DNA of 64,000 nucleotides from a virus: positions 1 to 64,000 of the IMG/VR virus record IMGVR_UViG_3300050821_003884; one strand, written 5' to 3'. The notes under the pieces are model-generated. The model was not told the origin of the DNA. It searched no databases and saw only the letters and a program-made list of their open reading frames with translations. Positions 24,323 to 32,888 of the stretch are shown here, piece by piece (position 1 is the first letter of the stretch; each line of letters opens with the position of its first letter). The position numbers were made by a program, and so were the translations under genes.

Positions 24323-24517
24323 TTAATTTGCGTGCTGGTGCAGGTAATCCCAAGCTTCTCGGGCAGTGAAGCTCCCGAGACGCCTTCCAGCCCCGTTGTA
24401 GATGGTCCTGCGCTGATCGTCGTTCTCTTTGCGGTGCGTCCAGCCCCGGCTGGCGATGGCTTCGCTCAGAGTCTGCTCGCCTGCGACGACAGTGTTGACA
24501 TAATGTTCGTGATCCAC
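24323..24517 (-). CDS. Unknown small protein
   Basis: 64 aa: MDHEHYVNTVVAGEQTLSEA...GSFTAREAWDYLHQHAN. Not recognised; a helix at each end. Start-associated block upstream. Confidence 0.6.
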   Translation of the reverse strand: MDHEHYVNTVVAGEQTLSEAIASRGWTHRKENDDQRRTIYNGAGRRLGSFTAREAWDYLHQHAN

Positions 24518-24551
24518 TTTTCCCTCCCGAAAATTGGTTTATATGTGTTGT

Positions 24552-25097
24552 CTATTCCGGCAACCCGACGAAAAAGTCTTCTACCCTGAGCGCTCCCTTG
24601 AGCGGAGCGGGCAGCGTTACATCGTCGGTTGAATCCAGAAGAGCGGACAGCGTTCGCCAGTAGGCGATGACGGTGCGCTGCTTGGGATCGACTACCCACA
24701 CCACATCGACACGCGCATTCAGGTAGATATCCACCTTCTCACTCGCGTCCTGATTCGGCGACAAGATTTCCACCGCCAGCAGGGGAGGAACGTTGACGTA
24801 CGCGTCGTCCTGCATGGCCCGTCTCCACGCTGGCCATGAAACGATGAACAGGTCAGGCGAGGGCATGTCGTAGGGTGTCAGCTTGATGTTGGAGTCGCCG
24901 TTGCAGATGTAGCCGCTGTCCTTACACGCAGCGTCGAGCAGTCTCCGAATGTTCTGCTGCACCTGCTGGTGCAGCGGCTTTGCGTCCGGTGTCATCACTA
25001 TCCTTCCGTTAATCAGTTCGTCGCGAAACCCCGGAACGCCAGCGAACGAATGCTCGTACTGCTCGACCATGATGGGGTGCGTGTTTATGGTTGCCAT
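24552..25097 (-). CDS. Uma2-family protein (putative endonuclease), copy 2
   Basis: 181 aa. RDELINGRIVMTPDAKPLHQ, SPDLFIVSWP, PPLLAVEILSPNQDASEKVD and VVWVVDPKQRTVIAYW give the full Uma2 pattern, including the EIxSP acidic residue. It differs strongly from the copy at 20.7 kb, so it is not a recent duplicate. Confidence 0.85.
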   Translation of the reverse strand: MATINTHPIMVEQYEHSFAGVPGFRDELINGRIVMTPDAKPLHQQVQQNIRRLLDAACKDSGYICNGDSNIKLTPYDMPSPDLFIVSWPAWRRAMQDDAYVNVPPLLAVEILSPNQDASEKVDIYLNARVDVVWVVDPKQRTVIAYWRTLSALLDSTDDVTLPAPLKGALRVEDFFVGLPE

Positions 25098-25131
25098 CTC
25101 AAATCCCTCCCGGTAAATCTGTTTATGCGTG

Positions 25132-25716
25132 TTACTTGCTTGCGGTTCCCGATTCTTCCAAGTCCTCTACGTCGGCCAAATCACGTCTCCGGCCAGCGGC
25201 TAACTTAGAAGCGATGAGGTCTTGCTTGGAAATAAAAGGTATCTCAAGGTCACCCAGCTTGGCGATAACACGCTGCCTCCAAGCCGAGTCGAAGTCTACC
25301 CCGGAAATCTTTTTAAGTATGTCGATGCGGAATGGCTCAACCCCAATCTGCAAAATCAGATCGTTAGCGAAATCGGCAGGGGCGAATTTGTCCATCGGTG
25401 CCCCAAACTCACTGCACGCGTCGTAGGCGTGCTGGGCGTTCTCGGCAGTTTGGCGTATCCATACGTCGAAGTCTTTGGTGTATCGCCACTGAGCATAAAA
25501 GCTGAAGGCGTGCCCACCAATGATGAGATAGTCAACGCCGTGCTTATTCAATACGCGCAGCATGGCTATGTAATCGGGTGACTCAATATGCAAAGCTTCT
25601 TTCATCTGAAAAATCTCCCTCATCCGCCTGTCTTCGCTCAGACCATGCCATGCGAGATATTCCGACCTTTTCACGTCGGCGAAGTTGGTGTAGCTGGTTA
25701 AGGTAATGTCGCGCAT
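25132..25716 (-). CDS. Nucleotidyltransferase (AbiEii/MNT-like)
   Basis: 194 aa from ATG 25716 (GAGGGGG upstream). VDYLIIGGHAFSFYAQWRYTK followed by DFDVWI is the nucleotidyltransferase signature (GG...K-DFD), and FISKQDLIASKLAAGRRRDLADVEDL is the C-terminal helix typical of AbiEii-type or MNT-type proteins. Such enzymes add nucleotides to tRNA or proteins, often as toxins. No obvious AbiEi-type partner is adjacent, so it may act alone. Confidence 0.75.
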   Translation of the reverse strand: MRDITLTSYTNFADVKRSEYLAWHGLSEDRRMREIFQMKEALHIESPDYIAMLRVLNKHGVDYLIIGGHAFSFYAQWRYTKDFDVWIRQTAENAQHAYDACSEFGAPMDKFAPADFANDLILQIGVEPFRIDILKKISGVDFDSAWRQRVIAKLGDLEIPFISKQDLIASKLAAGRRRDLADVEDLEESGTASK

Positions 25717-25717
25717 G

Positions 25718-26080
25718 TTATGCGTCCCCCTCTCGCAGGCCGCAGATTTTAATTCGCAGCGCCCGCCACTCATCCGGCGTCAGCTTATCCAGCGGGTGAT
25801 TGTCGTGCTCCATGGTTTCGATGGATGACCGGATGTCGTCGGCATCCGCGTAGTCAGGACGCGCCCGGAATGCAGCGATGCGGCTGCGCTCCTCGGCCTC
25901 GTCTGCTCGCTTCTTCTGCTCTGCTTTAATTTCGGCCTTGGTCGCGGGGCGGGGAACTGTGTATCCCATGGGCGCGATTTCGCCGTCAGCCCTGATCACA
26001 GTGTGAGTGCCGGAATAGGTCGTGAAGGCTGTCCAGCCCTCCGCTCGCCGTGTCGGTATTACTTTCTTGGCTTTTGCCAT
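25718..26080 (-). CDS. Unknown protein, first gene after an operator-promoter
   Basis: 120 aa. Basic start, then a long charged helix (ATKAEIKAEQKKRADEAEERSRIAAF). Not recognised. Directly downstream of the 26.1 kb promoter; ends 1 bp before the nucleotidyltransferase ATG. Confidence 0.65.
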   Translation of the reverse strand: MAKAKKVIPTRRAEGWTAFTTYSGTHTVIRADGEIAPMGYTVPRPATKAEIKAEQKKRADEAEERSRIAAFRARPDYADADDIRSSIETMEHDNHPLDKLTPDEWRALRIKICGLREGDA

Positions 26081-26098
26081 TTTCCCTCCCGTAAATAC

Positions 26099-26128
26099 AG
26101 TAGATCATAGTTAGCACTATGGTGTCAA
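26099..26128 (-). promoter_or_regulatory. Leftward promoter with CACCATGGTG-type operator
   Basis: The minus strand has TTGACA (26128-26123) fused to the operator GACACCATAGTGC, with a weak -10 18 bases on. It drives 25718-26080 and following genes. Confidence 0.6.
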
Positions 26129-26152
26129 GTTAACCCAATTCTTCTCAGTCAC

Positions 26153-27418
26153 TCACTGGCCAAGCCCTCGCGTGTACGGCTCGATCCAGATACGTTTCTT
26201 CTGTTGCAGTTTGCGCTCGCCGAATGGCTGCTCGCGATAGAATCCCCGCACCCAGTGGAAGCGGGGCGACGCGTGGTGGCCGCCCTGATACTCGCTCGCC
26301 TCCCGGCGTATGCGGTAGTCCTCGCCGATGATGCTCGGGGTCCAGAATTCCTTCGCGGCCTTCTTCTCGCTTGCAGGGAAGTGCTTTAAGCGTGTGCCCA
26401 GCTTCACCATGTCCGGACGGGAAGTCATCAGGAGCAGAGTCCCGAAGATGTAGTGAATTAAATCAACCAGCATCAGGTTGTCATCGTCGGTCATCGCTGG
26501 CTGGTAGAACCATCCCGATTCGTGGCGGTCATCGCTGAACCGGGACACCATCTTATCTGCGTCGGGCAGGCTGATACGCTCCCCAAACGCGTCTAAAGGC
26601 ATATTCCAGTGGGTGAGATGTCCGGCCTCGGTGAGCGCCAGCATAGTCAGCGCTCCGTTGACGGAACCATAGGGTCGTCCGGGGATGAGCTTGGAAATCA
26701 ATCTCTCATTTTCCCGGAAGCGGCTATAGGCAATGAATTCTACATTGCCCTCGGTGGGGTGCCGCATGCTCCCCTTCGGCAGCATAAAGATCGCCGCCTC
26801 GAAAGGCAGCGGCATCGCGTACCAGTCGATCTCGCCGGGGGGAGTCGTCTGCCGGATGGCCTCGGCGATGTCTTTCCCCAGCCAGTACATCGGCATCTGG
26901 TAACGGGCAAGCTGGGAGGCTACAAGAAACTCGTATTGTTCGCTGCGCCCTACGGTTCCCTGCATCACCTTCAAGGCGATGGCGGCAAACTGACGCGCTG
27001 GTTCTTTCGGGCTGTAGTAATTTCCGCAGCGCGGCGACTCGGAATAAATTCGCGGATAGCAGATGCGCCACAGTTCGGGATAATTCCTTTCCAGCTCATC
27101 GTAGGTGTCGCGAATCTCCTGCGCGGTAAACTCCATCTTCGGGATATGCCGCCGGACGGCATAGCGATGGAACTCAGAGAGAGACATATCGCCAGCCTGA
27201 TTGAGAAGAACTGGGGAAAGCTTGGCCATCTCCGGGTCTGCCATCATGGCCTTCAGGAGCCGCGCATGGACGGCATCCCAGTTATCAACCTCGATGAACC
27301 CCTCGCATGTCGCGCAAGCCATCCAGCGCCACACCTGCTGATCCTCGCCGCTGCTGGTGCGGCTCGCTGCGTAGACGACGACTGGATCGGGTCCGGCGCA
27401 GAAGTCGCAGCGAGACAC
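26153..27418 (-). CDS. Zinc-finger protein with AcrVA2-like C-terminus (possible anti-CRISPR)
   Basis: 421 aa. Residues 4-50 form a CDFC...CATC finger like that of the 22.2 kb protein. The middle is rich in aromatic helices. The C-terminus (SPRFHWVRGFYREQPFGE, then KRIWIEPYTRG) follows the RFHxRRGHxRxxxxG...WVxPxxxG pattern I associate with AcrVA2-like proteins; AcrVA2 blocks Cas12a production. This link is by motif only and the large N-terminal part is unexplained. Start codon weakly supported. Confidence 0.5.
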   Translation of the reverse strand: MSRCDFCAGPDPVVVYAASRTSSGEDQQVWRWMACATCEGFIEVDNWDAVHARLLKAMMADPEMAKLSPVLLNQAGDMSLSEFHRYAVRRHIPKMEFTAQEIRDTYDELERNYPELWRICYPRIYSESPRCGNYYSPKEPARQFAAIALKVMQGTVGRSEQYEFLVASQLARYQMPMYWLGKDIAEAIRQTTPPGEIDWYAMPLPFEAAIFMLPKGSMRHPTEGNVEFIAYSRFRENERLISKLIPGRPYGSVNGALTMLALTEAGHLTHWNMPLDAFGERISLPDADKMVSRFSDDRHESGWFYQPAMTDDDNLMLVDLIHYIFGTLLLMTSRPDMVKLGTRLKHFPASEKKAAKEFWTPSIIGEDYRIRREASEYQGGHHASPRFHWVRGFYREQPFGERKLQQKKRIWIEPYTRGLGQ

Positions 27419-27444
27419 CGCCGTGGGTATATATTTCTCATGGT

Positions 27445-27660
27445 TTAGAGATTGCGCACGAGGACTTCGTTGTCGTAGTCCCGCTTGCGTCGCTGGTTAA
27501 CGGCAGCGCTCATGGTTGACTGGTGGAACTTCTCCGCCAGATACCAGCGCAGTTCGATACCATCCCATCCTTCCGGCATGGCAGCGACTTTGCTCAGCGC
27601 CTCACTCTGTACGCTGGCCACAAGCTCACGGATAAACGTCTTTTTCTGTTGTTTCGTCAT
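27445..27660 (-). CDS. Unknown small protein
   Basis: 71 aa: helical MTKQQKKTFIRELVASVQSE, then GWDGIELRWYLAEKFHQS. Not recognised; CGGGAGGAAATTTAA precedes the ATG. Confidence 0.65.
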   Translation of the reverse strand: MTKQQKKTFIRELVASVQSEALSKVAAMPEGWDGIELRWYLAEKFHQSTMSAAVNQRRKRDYDNEVLVRNL

Positions 27661-27717
27661 TTAAATTTCCTCCCGGTTTGTGTCCGCCGCTTCTTACATG
27701 GGAAGCGGCGGTTAGTT

Positions 27718-28368
27718 TTACTGCTTTACGGTCCCGGTAGCTGAGTCAATCGCTGCCGGAGCAGCAGCAGCGGTTGCGCCGCCGCAGAGTTGGGCCTCAA
27801 CTTCCGGCTTCAGCTTTCTGGCACCGCAGAGGGAAGCGCTTGCTTGCTGCGTGTTGCTGCCATCGCCGCTGATGAACGGCGTGAAGTCTCCAATCGTCGC
27901 ATATTCGTGATCGGTGCTGTCCGGATCAGGGAAGTAGAACGTGCAGCGAACGGTTTCGTGCGGATGTTTCTTGCTCGGGCTGGCGCAGTCCGATGCAAAC
28001 AGAACTTTCGTGCCAGACTGGACACCATCCAAAAACCACTTGTTGTGAATCGTCTTAGCGTCGTAGGGACGCTCCGCCATGCCAGCCGCCAGCGCAAGGG
28101 CGAACGTTCTTCCCTTGTTGACGGGAGCTTCCACCCGGTAATTCCCGGCGTCGGTATACAGCAGGTGTATCCCTTGTCCTCCGTCGTCCAGCTTGGCGTC
28201 CGTCTGCGTCTTGCCCAGAGTTACGTCAGAACCGGTTGTGATGCGAAAGCTTTTATCAAGCGTGCCCATCTGGTACTGAGCAGCATGCCTATACGTCTTG
28301 GTGTCCTTGGCAAAACTAAATGTGGTCGAGAGCGCCACGGCAAAAATGCTACAAATTACTTTCTTCAC
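27718..28368 (-). CDS. Exported protein with signal peptide
   Basis: 216 aa. MKKVICSIFAVALSTTFSFA is a signal peptide with cleavage near FSFA-K. The mature part is beta-like, has cysteines at FASDCAS, VRCTFYF, LCGARK and QLCGG, and ends in an Ala/Thr-rich tail. Probably periplasmic or on the envelope; function unknown. It could alter the lysogen's surface. Confidence 0.7.
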   Translation of the reverse strand: MKKVICSIFAVALSTTFSFAKDTKTYRHAAQYQMGTLDKSFRITTGSDVTLGKTQTDAKLDDGGQGIHLLYTDAGNYRVEAPVNKGRTFALALAAGMAERPYDAKTIHNKWFLDGVQSGTKVLFASDCASPSKKHPHETVRCTFYFPDPDSTDHEYATIGDFTPFISGDGSNTQQASASLCGARKLKPEVEAQLCGGATAAAAPAAIDSATGTVKQ

Positions 28369-28421
28369 TTACTTCTCCTGTAATTTTATTTACTGCAACT
28401 CCGCAGTCGGTTAGGGGGGGG

Positions 28422-28634
28422 TTAAGTAATCTCTACAAGGGTGAGCCGCTTGTCGCCCTCGTCCGCAGGAATCTCGGGGTAGTATTCGACAAACAGGGAA
28501 CCGCACTCCCATTCATTGAACAACTCCTGCTTGATCTCGCGAATCCGGTAGTGGCCGTCGCTGGTCGCCTTCACAACCTCCATTTCCGGCGGCATCTTTG
28601 CCAATGCCTCGATAAGTTCTTTTACGGTCATCAC
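28422..28634 (-). CDS. Conserved small phage-type protein
   Basis: 70 aa. MTVKELIEALAKMPPEMEVV...GHYRIREIKQEL is a layout common in small phage and bacterial proteins (a helix, then a two-strand sheet) with no assigned role. ATGA overlap with the upstream gene. Confidence 0.7.
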   Translation of the reverse strand: MMTVKELIEALAKMPPEMEVVKATSDGHYRIREIKQELFNEWECGSLFVEYYPEIPADEGDKRLTLVEIT

Positions 28635-28834
28635 GCCTCCTCAAACTCTGCCTTGCGGCTCAGGAATCCCGGCTCATGGGTGCTGTTGTACTGGTGGCAA
28701 ATCTCCCGCGCATCGGCGTAGGTGACGTGCTTGCGCAGGTAAGTCTTAGGCCCCGCTCCCGGCTCCCGGCCACCCGGCCAGTCTTTATTTCGCTTCCACC
28801 AGTTGCGTACAAATACGTTGTAGTAAGTTTCCAT
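28631..28834 (-). CDS. Unknown small protein
   Basis: 67 aa. Contains NWWKRNKDWPGGREPGAGPK and TYADAREICHQYNSTHEPG, resembling short phage proteins with a DAREICHxYN motif. Function unknown. Confidence 0.65.
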   Translation of the reverse strand: METYYNVFVRNWWKRNKDWPGGREPGAGPKTYLRKHVTYADAREICHQYNSTHEPGFLSRKAEFEEA

Positions 28835-28870
28835 TCGATTGAATCCCTCCCGGTTCGTTTTAAATTTTGT

Positions 28871-29152
28871 TTACTCTCCCGATTCCGCTGCCGCTTGCCA
28901 GACAGTTGTTCCGGCTTGCTCAGCCCAGAACTGGTCTTTACATGGCTCCCACTTCAGGCCGCTCCAGTCGGGCTTCGTCTTGGACACGGTGAAGTATTCT
29001 TGGCCGACTGCATAGATGGCCAGCTTGCCCGTGTGTCCGTACTGGTAGCGGTAGTCTTTAATGTCTGCCGCATCGAAGCCGATAGTCCCGGCAATGATGG
29101 CTGCGGCGTTGACGCGAACTTTTTTCGTTGTCGTTACCTTGCTCACTGTCAT
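28871..29152 (-). CDS. Unknown protein
   Basis: 93 aa. VNAAAIIAGTIGFDAADIKDYRYQY...YFTVSKTKPDW, probably alpha/beta. Not recognised; coupled by a 4-base overlap to the membrane-protein gene upstream. Confidence 0.6.
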   Translation of the reverse strand: MTVSKVTTTKKVRVNAAAIIAGTIGFDAADIKDYRYQYGHTGKLAIYAVGQEYFTVSKTKPDWSGLKWEPCKDQFWAEQAGTTVWQAAAESGE

Positions 29153-29622
29153 CGCACGCCTCCAGCCGTCGCTCTTTCCTGCTCGGCCACGCTAAGCAGA
29201 AGGTCTTCCTCTCTCCACTTCCGTAGTTTCAGCGAATCTTGAATGTCGTTCAGGATTCCCAACTCTTCACGCTCCAGCTTCTGGCTGACCTCGGCGCTGT
29301 TTAGGGTATTTGCCCTCCGCACCGCTACATCGTAGGAGTTCAGCTCCTCCAGCCTCATCATCTTGTCGAACATCATGTCGTCAGCCAGCGACTTCGATTG
29401 TTTTTTCGCCGCGTCCCGCCACTCGTCTACAGCACGCCAGTCCATATCGAAGGGATACGAACTCGCAATCATCTGCGTTGCTACCTGCCGGAACCCCGGA
29501 CTCAGCGTGAACATTCTGTAGATCACCTTGCCCCCGCTCCACAGAAGAAGCCCAACAAACCCTAAAAATATCCTCAGTGCCACGTTCTTTTGTATGCTTG
29601 GCGCAGTCGTTGTCGTTGTCAT
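29149..29622 (-). CDS. Membrane protein with one helix and a long cytoplasmic part
   Basis: 157 aa from ATG 29622 (AAAGGAG upstream). Residues 12-35 (VALRIFLGFVGLLLWSGGKV) form one membrane helix; the rest is charged and helical, probably a coiled coil. Function unknown. Confidence 0.65.
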   Translation of the reverse strand: MTTTTTAPSIQKNVALRIFLGFVGLLLWSGGKVIYRMFTLSPGFRQVATQMIASSYPFDMDWRAVDEWRDAAKKQSKSLADDMMFDKMMRLEELNSYDVAVRRANTLNSAEVSQKLEREELGILNDIQDSLKLRKWREEDLLLSVAEQERATAGGVR

Positions 29623-29738
29623 CTCTCCCAAACTCCTTTTCCTGTAATTGTGAAATTTAAATCTCAGTGGCCGCGCTACCGGGAGGTGAACGCGGCCACT
29701 CTCGCACCCAGCTATACTCCTCGCTGTAAGTGCGAAAC

Positions 29739-30002
29739 TTAAACCTCGTCGCCGAAGTTCGGACCCCAGCCGCCGTAGCAGGCGTCAGAGTGGTATCCGG
29801 TTCCTATGCATCCGGGGCAATCTGGCGTTGGGGCTTCCACTGCCCACCATCTTGCGCATCCGCACTTCTCGCCATTCGCCATAACCACGTCGCATGGGAT
29901 AGGTGCCCCTTTCGGGGGATTAGGCTTGCCGTCCGCATTGAGCGGGGAAGTAGCCAGCGTGTGGTGGGTACACCAGTCGTGCCCACAGTATTTGCATCTC
30001 AT
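29739..30002 (-). CDS. Small Cys-rich zinc protein
   Basis: 87 aa from ATG 30002 (CGGGAGGG upstream). MRCKYCGHDWCTHH, KCGCARW and PDCPGCIGTGYHSDAC give at least eight cysteines, enough for two zinc sites. Function unknown. Confidence 0.7.
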   Translation of the reverse strand: MRCKYCGHDWCTHHTLATSPLNADGKPNPPKGAPIPCDVVMANGEKCGCARWWAVEAPTPDCPGCIGTGYHSDACYGGWGPNFGDEV

Positions 30003-30054
30003 AATCGAACCCTCCCGGTTTCTTCTGTAAATCGTTTTAGGTGTGAACCTGCTG

Positions 30055-30393
30055 TTAGAAACCAGCGCGTTTTTTAATTGTTTCCCAGCCGTTGTCGAGT
30101 GTCTGCACTTCGTGGCCATCAGGGAAGACGGCGTCGGACTTAATAAGTCCTGTCAAGCCGTAGCCCAGATACTTCTTGGCCGAAGCCCACCTGCCAAACG
30201 GTCTGACAATCATGTCCCCCACGATCAATTCGTGCGCGTAGCCCTCAGTGACAAGCCGGGTTGGCGTTGAGATGAGCGCCGCCGCCAGAGTGAGGCTGTG
30301 GCCTCGCTCGATTCCCATGTCCTGCATGAGGAGCTGAACCGGGGTGTGTAGAGCATGAATCCCAAACATTGCCTTGATGTAAACGTCGTCCAT
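30055..30393 (-). CDS. Unknown protein
   Basis: 112 aa, not recognised. Helical start (YIKAMFGIHALHTPVQLLMQ), mixed end. Standard start-associated block upstream. Confidence 0.6.
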   Translation of the reverse strand: MDDVYIKAMFGIHALHTPVQLLMQDMGIERGHSLTLAAALISTPTRLVTEGYAHELIVGDMIVRPFGRWASAKKYLGYGLTGLIKSDAVFPDGHEVQTLDNGWETIKKRAGF

Positions 30394-30426
30394 CGGAACC
30401 CTCCCGGTTCTTTCTATAAAAGCTGT

Positions 30427-30798
30427 TTACGTGTGAGTGTAGCCGTCCGGCTCGATGCCCACGAACATACCGCACCATTTGATCCCGGCGAAGCGGTCGG
30501 AGCCGATGCCGCACTCCTGTATCCGGGTGAAGAACTCCCGGCGATCCTTTGAGCCGTCATGGCTGCGACGGTAGAGCTTGTTGATGGCCTCGACCTGTGC
30601 CGGGGTCATCCAGCCGGGGATAACAACGTGCCCCTCGCCCTCGGCCAGACGCTTGTCGCGATCCTCTGAACCTGCGACGTAGCCGTCGAAGTACGCCTCG
30701 CGGTTGAAGACTCCCCGCGTGTTCGGCTGCTCGGAGTCGGAGCCGTGGCGGTATCCCGTGGAATAGTCGCTGTTCGTGTTTGTCTCTTCTGTGCTCAT
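30427..30798 (-). CDS. Unknown protein
   Basis: 123 aa. Acidic start, then YFDGYVAGSEDRDKRLAEG and a helix-rich end. Not recognised. ATGA overlap with the upstream gene. Confidence 0.6.
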   Translation of the reverse strand: MSTEETNTNSDYSTGYRHGSDSEQPNTRGVFNREAYFDGYVAGSEDRDKRLAEGEGHVVIPGWMTPAQVEAINKLYRRSHDGSKDRREFFTRIQECGIGSDRFAGIKWCGMFVGIEPDGYTHT

Positions 30799-31436
30799 GG
30801 CTGCTCCTGTAAATCGGTTTCGTCGTCATCCTGCGATGCGTGGCTATCCCGGATGTCTCCAGCGGCCAGCCAGAGGATGCGGGTAAGGTTCTGGTTGTGG
30901 TCGGATAGTTCCTCTGCGTCCCACGTCCCATAGTCCTCCAATTCCCGGCGTAGCGCTTCCGGCTTGATCTTCGCCAACTGCTCGGCAATAACCGGGTCGG
31001 CTTGCAGGGCTTGCACGTCGGCTTCGCAGTCTCCGGCATGGGAAGCGGACTCGGCCTGTTCCAGTGTCATCTCGAACTCAACGCCATAGTTGCCGCTGAA
31101 CCAATATTTCTTTTCGCTGGTATCCTCGGCATACGCAAACGTCGCCAGAGGGTAATCCTGCGCTACCTGCCGCTGCGCGTCCTGAAACGATGCGGCTCGC
31201 TTGTAAATGTCGATCTGGTTGTCTACGCCATCCGGACAGTAGGCGCGGTAAATGTGTTCGCCTTTGGTTGCTCCCCAGTAGGCTCCGCCGTCGTCGTAAT
31301 CGCCGTCTACCCACCTGAGGCGAATCAGCAGGAAGGCTACGGGCCGGGACTTGGAGCCGTCGTCGTGTACGTCGCTGCGGCCCATGCTTGCACCGTACCG
31401 TGAATACGCTTTCGTTAACGCTGGAACCTGTGCCAT
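30795..31436 (-). CDS. Phage protein of unknown function
   Basis: 213 aa from ATG 31436. The middle (VAFLLIRLRWVDGDYDDGGA...YWGATKGEHIYRA) matches a sequence pattern I recall from early-region phage proteins; the C-terminal third is acidic and helical. Role unknown. Confidence 0.65.
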   Translation of the reverse strand: MAQVPALTKAYSRYGASMGRSDVHDDGSKSRPVAFLLIRLRWVDGDYDDGGAYWGATKGEHIYRAYCPDGVDNQIDIYKRAASFQDAQRQVAQDYPLATFAYAEDTSEKKYWFSGNYGVEFEMTLEQAESASHAGDCEADVQALQADPVIAEQLAKIKPEALRRELEDYGTWDAEELSDHNQNLTRILWLAAGDIRDSHASQDDDETDLQEQP

Positions 31437-31514
31437 TTTAAAATTATTCCTCACTGGTAAATCTGTTTTTGGGTGTGGTCGCGGCTTGCTTGGCTGCGAC
31501 CACTTGGAAGGGAA

Positions 31515-32402
31515 CTACGCTGTCTTACGCTTGGGTACGAGCGTACGGTACGCCTTGTGCGCGGAGATGAGCTTCTTCTCTGCCGCGTCCGTGGCATCTT
31601 CCAGCCAGTGATCCACTGCGTGAGCCAGAGCCTCGGCTGCTTCATAGACGGAGCTGGTCACCTTGGGTGCTGGCGCTGGCTTCGCTGTTCCGTGGGCCTT
31701 CGCGTCCTTCGTCTTACCCTTGGCGGCGATCACGTTGCTGACCTTGACGCGGGTCTTGCCCTTCAACGTGTTCTTGGTTTCCGCGATGACCTCCTTCTGC
31801 TTGTCCTTGCTCAGCTTGGTAAGCTGGACGGCAGCGGTGATCTTCACCTTCCCGTCACGAACGGCTTGTGCGGCTTCAGGAGCCAATTCCACCAGTGCGG
31901 CACGGTCTTTCACCCACTTCACCGCAGTCGCCTTCTCTTCGGGCTTCTTCGCCTCAGGAAAATAGATTTCAGCAATCTCTTCCAGAGACTTCTTGAAGCG
32001 CTTCTGCCAGATGCCGATGTTGTGTGTGTCGTCCATCGGCGTGGTGTCCTTGCGGAAACGGTTCTCGGCAATGGCTGCGGCGAAGGCTTCTTCGTCGGTC
32101 AGCGTCTCGTAGGTCGCCTCAAGCTTGATGAGCGGCTCGCCCTTCTTGGCTAGGCGGCTGTTCAGCAGCTTGACGGCACGCCAGCGGCGGTGGCCGTAGA
32201 CGAGCACGGGTTGACCAGCGTCATTCTTGCGCACCAGTACGGGTGTGCGCTGGCCGTTCTTTTCAATATCTGCGGCCAAGTCATCGACATCGGTGTTCTC
32301 GATGCGCCCGTTAAGCTGCGGATCGAGCAGGATGTTCTCAGGGTAATCAGCGACCAGAGTGCTGGTGCGCTTCGTTGTTTCGTTTGCGAATACTACAGCC
32401 AT
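31515..32402 (-). CDS. ParB-like partition/nuclease-domain protein
   Basis: 295 aa. The N-terminal ParB domain has DVDDLAADIEKNGQRTPVLV and VLVYGHRRWRAVKLL, followed by AAIAENRFRKDTTPMDD and a helical DNA-binding region (about 130-210). The linker (210-260) is Lys/Ala/Pro-rich. Such proteins bind centromere-like repeats or act as CTP-dependent clamps. No ParA is present. It is the first gene after the 32.5 kb operator-promoter and a candidate to bind one of the repeat families here. Confidence 0.85.
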   Translation of the reverse strand: MAVVFANETTKRTSTLVADYPENILLDPQLNGRIENTDVDDLAADIEKNGQRTPVLVRKNDAGQPVLVYGHRRWRAVKLLNSRLAKKGEPLIKLEATYETLTDEEAFAAAIAENRFRKDTTPMDDTHNIGIWQKRFKKSLEEIAEIYFPEAKKPEEKATAVKWVKDRAALVELAPEAAQAVRDGKVKITAAVQLTKLSKDKQKEVIAETKNTLKGKTRVKVSNVIAAKGKTKDAKAHGTAKPAPAPKVTSSVYEAAEALAHAVDHWLEDATDAAEKKLISAHKAYRTLVPKRKTA

Positions 32403-32501
32403 TTTATTTTCTCCCGGTATTTGGTTTGAGTTAAGGTTCTGGCACCCAATCCTCGTTCGGATGCGGTGTGCCGCGTTCTGTACTGCCGTTCTGTTATTGT
32501 T

Positions 32502-32530
32502 AGATTATATACATAGCACCATGGTGTCAA
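32502..32530 (-). promoter_or_regulatory. Leftward promoter with CACCATGGTG operator
   Basis: The minus strand has TTGACA (32530-32525), exactly 17 bases (including CCATGGTGC), then TAATCT (32507-32502). The operator GCACCATGGTGTC overlaps the -35 box. It drives the ParB-like gene. Confidence 0.8.
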
Positions 32531-32686
32531 GCACTATTTTAAATTATTTCTGCCTTACCTATAACACTCTAAAAGAGTTACGTAGGTAACCGTTGATCAC
32601 TGCTAAACGTGTTTAGGTATAAAGCGGGGGAGTCTTGCTCGGGTCAAAGGCGCAGGGTAGGCGCAATTGCTGCTGCCATGTTCTTT
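32531..32686. other. Gap without gene
   Basis: Contains a weak ACTCT/AGAGT hairpin near 32567-32579, possibly a terminator for the upstream leftward genes. Nothing else is evident. Confidence 0.4.
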
Positions 32687-32884
32687 TTAATTTTCCCGGC
32701 GCACGGCAACCAATTTGCCGCTGGCATCCCGGATGAGATGGCGCGGTCTGACTGGCTGCGGGGGCTTGCGCTCAGGAAGCTGAAAGCGGGGACTCTCAGG
32801 CAGGAAGCGGCATTCGTTGTCGGGGTTGTGGTCTTCGTTGCAGTAGGGGCAACCGGGCAGGATATGGGCTGGCTTGGTTCTCAT
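32687..32884 (-). CDS. Small zinc-binding protein
   Basis: 65 aa: HILPGCPYCNEDHNPDNECRF gives C-x2-C...H...C ligands, then a Pro/Arg-rich tail. Starts 4 bp after the stop of the membrane-protein gene. Confidence 0.6.
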   Translation of the reverse strand: MRTKPAHILPGCPYCNEDHNPDNECRFLPESPRFQLPERKPPQPVRPRHLIRDASGKLVAVRREN

Positions 32885-32888
32885 GGGT

